Shown one piece after another: positions 57,151 through 64,000 of a DNA stretch of 64,000 nt. Each line of letters starts with the position of its first letter. Position 1 is the first letter of the stretch. The notes beneath the pieces are model-generated. The model searched no databases. It was not told the origin of the DNA and saw nothing but the letters and a program-made list of their open reading frames with translations. A program made the position numbers and the translations under genes. Origin of the DNA: Solen grandis (Eukaryota; Mollusca; Bivalvia; Adapedonta; Solenidae); NCBI GenBank assembly GCA_021229015.1, contig CM037782.1, positions 61,453,187-61,517,186 of the forward strand, read 5' to 3'.

Positions 57151-57250
57151 ATGATATGTTTGGTTTGTTTATTTTCTCCATATTTGTTTTACATTTAATG
57201 GATTGTAATATGTTTGTTTTAAGATTGAATTTACATTTTTGAATCTTTGC

Positions 57251-57680
57251 CATCGTCGAAAACCCACGGTATTTATTCCGTTATCTCTTCTGTATATACC
57301 GTGGGAATTTTAGCTGCCAAAACTTCGTTTTCATGAATAGCAATCAGCTACTTGCTGACCAATGAAATAACGCATAATAGTTTGAATACTCTTTGTTGAA
57401 ATTTACAAAAGCAAAAGCTAACTCATTGTTTCAGCAAGATAAACCAAAACGCTTAAGCGAGGAGAGTGACGTCAGCGTAACGTCAGCTCTACATGGTATA
57501 ACGAAGCTTTCAAAATCCCGCACCGTTTCATTGGTGAAATAATCCCTGTCTTTGCCACGGATCCAATGAAATACCTATAGTTAAATTGAAATACAATGTA
57601 TCAATAATTCATGAGTACGAAGTTTTTTCTAGCCAAATATCCCACGGTAGCGTATTGAGCGATCGTGGGTTTTCCAACAA
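57251..57680. mobile_element. MITE with 11-bp target duplication
   Basis: The ends CATCGTCGAAAACCCACGGT and the complement of TTGTTGGAAAACCCACGATC share GAAAACCCACG. TGAATCTTTGC flanks both sides (57240-57250 and 57681-57691). An 11-bp duplication is near the range of Mutator-like elements (8-11 bp). Non-coding, 430 bp. Confidence 0.6.
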
Positions 57681-58173
57681 TGAATCTTTGCAAGCAAGAT
57701 TTAAATTAATTAACTTTTACTTTATTTAAGAAGGAGTTTCTTTTGTGAAATGTCCCACATATTAGGGATCTACGGAGACATACGTGTGTTTCACCGTGAT
57801 ACCATGCAGTATTCGTGTTGCATTGAATCACAACGTGACACCTGGCCGAGAAGTCATTCAAACAATTCGAGCGCCAACAAAGGTCCAGGATTGTACCTTA
57901 TACCCCCTGTCCCATGGGTGGAACTGAAACTACCCAGTCACTAGATATGGAGAAGTAAATCATAATACAAGAAACGGGTAGTTATATTTCGATATCTGTA
58001 CTTTAGTTTCTCAAAATTTGGCATGATGTTAGGATAACATGTTTTGTTTGTTTATTTATTTGCTTTTTCTTTCAAATTAAATAATTGGTCAAGTAAGACG
58101 GCGTCAGTCCAACGTGCTCCCGACATTCCGACATGTCTTACTGTTATTAACAGTAGGTCTTATACATAAATAT

Positions 58174-58404
58174 TAAGGTAGTCCATCCATCATAAATTGT
58201 GATCTTTTTGATACAATACACAAGTAAAATACAAGAAGTAAGGGCATCAAGTGATCGTGGGAATTTTGTAGTAAACATAGCAGTTATAGACTTAGAGCCA
58301 AAGAGCCTGTAATCTCATGACAATGGATGATTGTATCAGCACTGAAGTCTTTTTAAGTATGAAAGGAACAATGCTTATAATGTAATGACGGATGGATTAC
58401 CTCA
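58174..58404. mobile_element. MITE family A, second copy
   Basis: The left end TAAGGTAGTCCATCCATCAT and the right end (complement of TGAGGTAATCCATCCGTCAT) match 13460-13654 in order. It is 36 bp longer, largely because it carries a 35-bp word identical to 56320-56354. A SINE is inserted at its right edge. Confidence 0.7.
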
Positions 58405-58410
58405 AGTCAT

Positions 58411-58661
58411 GGAGCCTCCGTTGCCGAGAGGGTAAAGTCGATGACTTTAACACTCACCCAGCACCTCACCGCGTGGGTTCGAATCCCGGCAGGGTCATTC
58501 GGATTTTCATGTAAGGAAGCCTTCCAGCTGGCTTGCGGTAGGTCGGTGGTTCTACCCGGATGCCTCCGTGCATTTGGGGTCTTCCTCCACCTGTAATTAG
58601 CTGGACGTCGCTATATGACTGAAATACTGTCGAAGCGACGGTAAACTCAAATAGTCAAGTC
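58411..58661 (+). mobile_element. SINE family 1, full copy with target duplication
   Basis: Head, central domain and tail are all present as in 23745-23995. The 13-bp duplication is TACCTCAAGTCAT (58398-58410) and TACCTTAAGTCAT (58662-58674), with one difference. The left duplication covers the end of MITE family A. Confidence 0.88.
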
Positions 58662-58674
58662 TACCTTAAGTCAT

Positions 58675-59398
58675 ATACGCTGAACCTCACGTTTCTTACG
58701 CTTTGGTATGTAGGTATTTAAGCCCACTGTATGCTGGTAACGAGGCGAGCGTCCGAGCAACTTGGCTACCGTGACTAGTAAAATTACATTGAGATGACGG
58801 GTTAACTTGAGACTGAGGAAAGCTCACACAATCTCGAGAGAGAAGTGTTTTCGATACTTTTGTCATAAATAATTGATGAAATGATGTTCTTGTGTATTGT
58901 TAATCAGAAAAAAATAGTTAAATATATTGTGCCACCGGCCTGGTTGGCCCACTTGTACTGCATCATAATGAATCCCTGTCTGGACAACTCGTTTTTTCTC
59001 TAGGAATGCAATGGAAGGGATGTCTACATTAACGATGAACAAGCTATGTGAATACGTAATTTAATATATTGTCATATAACGACATATTCTGTGACAGATC
59101 GTTTTTACGACGTAGCTCTCTAAGCTCAAGTTAAATCTACTTGAGGCTGACATTTTCAAATGATTTTTAACGATTTTTATTGGAATACGTACTAACGGGA
59201 AAAATAACATTTTGACTCAGTTACAGTTTCTTTGATAAATATATAGTTGTTTTACTCAGGCAATTCTCTTAGAGATCTTAGAGATCTGTTTCAAACGTTA
59301 TAAATATATGCAATTAATCTGTTTCGACCTTGAGTTATAGCCCGCATCAAACTCCGCGTTTCCGGTGGAGGGGGACGCCGTTTCCGGTGGAGTGGACG
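58675..59398. other. Non-coding, nothing recognised
   Basis: No gene or repeat family supported. Confidence 0.4.
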
Positions 59399-59662
59399 CT
59401 TTGAATTCCACCAACAATACTTAGTGCTAAGTAATACTTAAATTCTTAAACTAGGTAGATACATTCCACCAATGCTATTTTATGAAATATTCAAATCCAA
59501 TACTAAGCTGAAATGAATATTTACCTTAATAACTAACAAAAAATGAAGAAAAAAAAATGAAATATTTGATTATTTTTATTAGAAAAACAAGACAAATGAA
59601 ATTCGCCCTTATGCATTTAAGTTTTACTTAGCGCTAAGAATTGCCGAATGGAATTCGACCTT
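59399..59662. mobile_element. Hairpin MITE, GAATTCCA ends
   Basis: GAATTCCACCAACAATACTT followed by AGTGCTAAGTAATACTTAAA at the left pairs with the complement of GAATTCCATTCGGCAATTCT ... AGCGCTAAGTAAAACTTAAA at the right. The length is about 260 bp and it is non-coding. Confidence 0.65.
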
Positions 59663-60566
59663 AAACTATTTTGAGGTCCCAGAATGCAACACTTCACCTA
59701 TAATTTTTTATACACCATTTAACCGGTCTACAGTTTCATTACACTAATCCCCATCAACGCCGCATTTATTTTTAAAATGTTTCATGTTTTATAGTTTCCT
59801 ACAATTTTGATTCAGTGCTTTGAGTAAAGAAGCGGACTATTTAGACAAGTGATTAGACTTAGCTATTCATTACATGATTCATGTTACACTTAAGAAATTG
59901 TATGTTAGAACCGGAACCGGAAGTGCTTCTTTCAATTATCATGAAACCAGAATGTAATAATGTACATTTTTAAACTAACCGTAGATGATGAAGGAATATG
60001 TGAAGAGCATTATTGTTCTGCATGTAGAGGAATATAAAAATCAGTTGTAACAAATTTTAATTCATATCCGAATAATTGAAAATCTTTTTTATACAAGTTG
60101 GCATTTCTTGCTATTAACATTACAATACAATCTAAATAGTCGCAAACATTGAAAGGAAATTGCAGATATCAAAATAAATCATAACCAGACAGAAATCTCA
60201 GAAGATTGTTTTTTTTTACATGCGGGCATATTTTTTTTATACGGAAAGATATTTTAGCTGACAAACGTAATATAAAATAGCATTTTCTTTTCTTTTATTA
60301 TTCATTACCGCCATTCAAAACCGCCATTCAAAGCTTGATATCTTCCGTCTTTCTAGCAGGCATGGCGTATTTTTCTTATTGTTGTAAAAAAAAAATCTCA
60401 GGTGCTGTAGAAGACTTCAAGGGCCCGAGGCTTCGTTCAGGATAGCATATTTCTCAAAACATATTTCCACATAATCGTTTGATAATGTTTCTTCTTTTTT
60501 AGTCTAGATTTGCCCAACGACTTAAAGACGAGCCTGTATACCATGATGTTGACGATTTAGAATTTC

Positions 60567-60703
60567 TTAACGTCTTGGACCACATAACCTCAACCAAGAA
60601 AACCAAGGTACCCTAATGAAACATTAGGAAACCTTGGTTAATCTCCGTGAAAAGATATGAGGTCCGAAATATAGCGGAACCATTACAGGGACTTTACCTT
60701 AAT
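60567..60703. mobile_element. MITE family B, truncated copy
   Basis: It shares ACCCTAATGAAACATTAGGA, TAGCGGAACCATTACAGGGA and the right end CTTTACCTTAA with 13652-13813. The left terminal repeat is missing. Confidence 0.65.
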
Positions 60704-61636
60704 GTAATTGAATGTAGTTCAATCTATAATGAACTATCGAAAATGAGTTTCAGATGATGTAAGAAGAGTACAATGCTAAAATTTTAAAACTATTGATAAA
60801 GTTATGCACAAGGAAGTGGGGTTTTATATACATTTTGTATATCGTTTTGGTCTCTAACTCTTGTGGTTAGGTAGAATAAGGTTGAAATCCTGAGTTTTGC
60901 ATTTAGAAATATTTCGGGTTCTTTATATGATGTAATAACATTATAATGGAAAAAAACAACAACGACAACAACAACAAAAACTGTAACATAATTCATATAC
61001 AAAATAAATATACACCCGGCCCAACGGGCCTATAAAGCACCTTGTAAATAAATGTTGTTAATATGAAATTAACATGTAGATCTATATCTGTATCTGTAAA
61101 TTGAATGACGTGCATACCTAATTAGCATATTCTAAAAGTGAATATATTATTCAAGGTTAATTCCTGTTATTGAAAGATGCAACATATTGATTAGGGCGGA
61201 AGTCTTGCGCCATCTGATTGCGTGACACGGTATATAATTGTTCAGTTCACGTATTTATCACTTAGATTACCAGTTCCGCTATATAATTATCTATCCATAC
61301 CATATTCACCTATTGCACTTCCCTCGATGTCGCGGTTTTCTCCTTTTTTTTGTGCTGTGAAGCATTGTGTCTGTTTTCCTCCTGAATAGTAAATATACAG
61401 GTATCAATGGTGTTTCGCTTGTCTTGCTGTTCATCAACGGTAGATCAATGTCATCTGGGGCTGTAATTAGGGCAACGTCATGACGTCATTGACGCCCGAG
61501 ACCAGGCCCCAAGTTTTAGAAGTTTTATTGAAAATCGTACTTACACACAAACTCATACATAAGTATGATTAAACTACTCAACTAAGTTTGATCAATGAAC
61601 CGTGTTCAAAACGGTATGACATCATTGCACATGTAT
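60704..61636. other. Non-coding, nothing recognised
   Basis: AT-rich; a short (AAC)n-like run lies at about 60955-60980. No gene supported. Confidence 0.4.
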
Positions 61637-61751
61637 AGGGGCCTCCGTGGCTGAGAGAGTAAAGTACTCACTCAGCCTCTCACCGCGTAGGTTCGAGTCC
61701 CGGGAGGGTTATTCGTATTTTCATGCGAGGAAGCCCTCCAGCTGGTGTGCG
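61637..61751 (+). mobile_element. SINE family 1, 3' truncated copy
   Basis: It has the tRNA-like head (GGCCTCCGTGGCTGAGAGAG, GGTTCGAGTCCC) and the first part of the central domain to GCTGGTGTGCG, then unrelated sequence. Loss of the 3' end is unusual for LINE-driven insertions and points to later deletion. Confidence 0.75.
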
Positions 61752-62519
61752 AACTTCATATTCATTTTAAAAATATGACGTTGTTATTACAAGCAAATTG
61801 TATAAACTTTTGTTAGTTAAATACTCGCAAGTTAATAGAAACATATAAGATTTCTTGTTATGCAGGGAATGTCAGAAAACAATGTGTATTGTTAAACTAA
61901 TGGCTTGATCGATTCTTCTTAGCTTACGACATTTTCTGCAAAATGAAAGAAAAGAGAGACAACAAGTTTGTTCAGAAAAAAAATTAAACCGACTGGTAAG
62001 AGAATTATAGAAAATTGTTCACATCAAGTGTCGGTATGTTAAAAGAGTGAATCAATCAAAATTGAAACCTTCAAAAAGAAGGAAACGTAAACTTAAAAAT
62101 GACAGCCCCCCACCCCATAGGATGGCGTATGTAACTTTATTCTATGGCTTTTATGACCCAACTAATACCCCTGTCACATCAGGGCCGCGCTCCCACGGCG
62201 TCCAAAAAAATGCAAAACGCCGAAGTGCGCGCAGTACGATCGCAAGCATCACGGCACCAATGCAGTGGAAACGCGTGTAGTGTGACATGGGCTTAAGACT
62301 TTAGAGATTCGAATTTAATGATATTAAAACATACGGAAGTGTCAGAATCAATATGTTTCATGGAATTTATTGCAAGAGCTAAAATATCACAGACTAAGGT
62401 TTATATTTCTAACTTGTATTTCGAGTGTTTATAATAACTATTGTATAACGAGTCCTTCTGAAGTCTTCTTTTTATATTTGATACCGTTAACTCCATCCTA
62501 CGATTGAAGCGATACCTAT
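61752..62519. other. Non-coding, nothing recognised
   Basis: A frame at 62047-62280 (77 codons, Lys/Arg-rich start) is unsupported by any family resemblance. Confidence 0.35.
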
Positions 62520-62890
62520 TGTGGAATGCCGGTTACGACATGCTACTTGCTCTATGCCAGTTGCTATTTGCTAGTTGCCACTTACATCTCACGCGTTTTT
62601 ATCGTTACATATGCACCGTTTTCATGCACTTCTTACGGTATCACCGGTTCTTTTGGCGGGAGTCAGTCTGCGCCGAAACGTTAGATCGAAGATGGAGTGC
62701 AACTGGCAAGTAGCAACTGGCAAGTGGCAAATGGCAAGTAGCAAGAACCAAATTGCAAGTAAATGGCAAGAAGCAAAGGCAAGTAGCAAGTGCAATACAA
62801 GTAGCAAATGGCAAGTGGCAAGTAGCGGATGGCAATTGGCAATAAGCAAGTGGCAAGTAGCAACTGGCAAGTAGCATGTCGTAACCGGCG
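62520..62890. mobile_element. Foldback element built of GCAAGTA-like words
   Basis: The outer arms pair: GCCGGTTACGACATGCTACT near 62528 and its inverted partner AGTAGCATGTCGTAACCGGC near 62870-62889. The inner arms are arrays of CTTGCTA/GCCAGTTG words at the left (short) and of GCAAGTAGCAA/TGGCAAGT words at the right (long, about 62700-62875). All three frames of the right array are open, which explains the overlapping frames there. No coding is implied. Confidence 0.75.
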
Positions 62891-63282
62891 AGTGGAAAAA
62901 TGAAGGGGAAATCACTGCGATACCGTGGATGCAGTCGATTTATCTCTGGTTAGAAGAGCAACTTTTCGGGAGTCGAGTTAAATTTCAGGCTCTCAGTAAA
63001 GGCCCTGCACACTTGATGCATCGTATTAAATTCTGTATTCGGTAGGAAAACAAATACGTCGTTTCAGGTGTGTAGAGCCTTCTCCCCCACCACATTTTGT
63101 TTGCGTAAAAGCAACGTGTTTATTTAAAAAAAAATATGATACATTTTCAAGGTCCTAAGTTGTTTCTTTTAAAGCAACCCTCAGACTGCCATAAACCAGT
63201 CCCAAATATACTGCGTACTAACATCTAGTAACCTTTTTCGCTCTTATATACCTAATAGTGATGATTTATGCGTGCAACGTCG

Positions 63283-63283
63283 A

Positions 63284-63312
<29 letters not shown>
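63283..63312 (+). repeat. Poly-C tract, about 30 bp
   Basis: An uninterrupted C run, with a second run of about 15 C near 63428. The complement is G-rich and could form quadruplexes. Length is prone to assembly error. Confidence 0.8.
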
Positions 63313-63314
<2 letters not shown>

Positions 63315-64000
63315 CATGGGGGACAAGGACAACATTTTTTTTGTCTAGTGCCAGACTGCTTGTTAACATTGTTTTGATGTATGTTTATGCTTTTATGTCC
63401 AAAAATGCACTAGTCAATTGCAACCACGCCCCCCCCCCCCCCGGATCAGAGAATAGCGGGGACGTTGAGCCCAGCAAATCCCGGGTAAAACCCAGCCCTG
63501 CGGGGACAAGCAGATGGTTAATTCCTCACCAAATGTCAATGTTCTGAAAAGGCGTTCGAATTTCGGTAAATTTGGCGGGGAATCAATACCACCGCTTTTG
63601 CCCGGCAGTGCCGGGACTGCCAAAAAGTAAAAACATGGATCATCACCGCACTTCCTCGGTCCAGGGGTGGTGGCGATTGCAAGTAAATGGTGCATAAAAT
63701 TAAAATGAAAATGTAGTTTGTTGGACAGATATAATGCAATTCACTGACCAGTCGTTCTTGGGTGTGATGCACTGGCTGTCTGTACCTTTTATGATAATTG
63801 CAATGCAGTGACCGTTTTTAGTACACCACGACTCGGTTTGCCCAACTTGCCGGAACAAAGTCGCAAATCATATAAAAATTGTGATACCCTTCTTTGCATT
63901 TGTTCTGGTTACATGCAAGGCCGCTGTCATAAATAAATATATGATCCTGTATTTGTGTGAAGTACATGAATCCCTGTTTCTCATATTCTCAGGGTTTCTC
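63313..64000. other. Non-coding, nothing recognised
   Basis: Short open frames on both strands have no family resemblance. No feature supported up to the end of the window. Confidence 0.4.

Noticed and set aside
62575..62915. Overlapping Cys/Leu-rich frames on the minus strand
   Set aside because: They are products of the GCAAGTA-like word array, open in all frames.

Overview
The window is intron-bearing, AT-rich eukaryotic DNA with SINEs, MITEs, satellites and degenerate transposons. It is most likely from a mollusc, probably a bivalve; that is inferred from the style of the repeats, not from a diagnostic gene. One run of 100 N at 30601-30700 marks a scaffold gap. I recognise no conserved single-copy host gene. 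Almost every strong signal belongs to mobile DNA.

The most interesting object is a 9,105 bp element at 3730-12834. It has inverted terminal repeats of about 565 bp that begin CACTGTGGGG, and a 5-bp target duplication AATTC on each side. Two genes run inward from the two ends. On the plus strand is a three-exon, five-finger zinc-finger gene (3771-6321) whose first coding exon lies in the left terminal repeat. On the minus strand is a large spliced gene (12217-7312) that reads as an RNase H-fold (DDE-type) transposase with a YqaJ/lambda-exonuclease domain between its first and second catalytic aspartates. The minus gene carries three frame breaks. I could not place the element in a named superfamily.

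The second large element is a nearly intact, recent Ty3/gypsy-type LTR retrotransposon at 44725-52930. Its LTRs are almost identical, its target duplication is TAAG, and its gag and pol are uninterrupted, with pol in the -1 frame. Two degenerate transposon genes are also present: a Crypton-like tyrosine recombinase (35509-37564) and a Tc1/mariner transposase fragment (55610-55985).

The rest is short repeats. Two tRNA-derived SINE families occur in several copies, some with clear target duplications. At least seven hairpin or MITE families are present at 1877, 13460/58174, 13652/60567, 19634/29758, 20927, 57251 and 59399. There is a 49-bp satellite of about 1.5 kb with a 392-bp higher-order period (24930-26460), several minisatellites, and a foldback element built from GCAAGTA-like words (62520-62890).

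Functionally, the two genes of the 9.1 kb element look like one system. The terminal repeats supply a shared first exon and splice donor to both, the nuclease/transposase would move the element, and the zinc-finger protein could bind its DNA. No host pathway can be reconstructed here.
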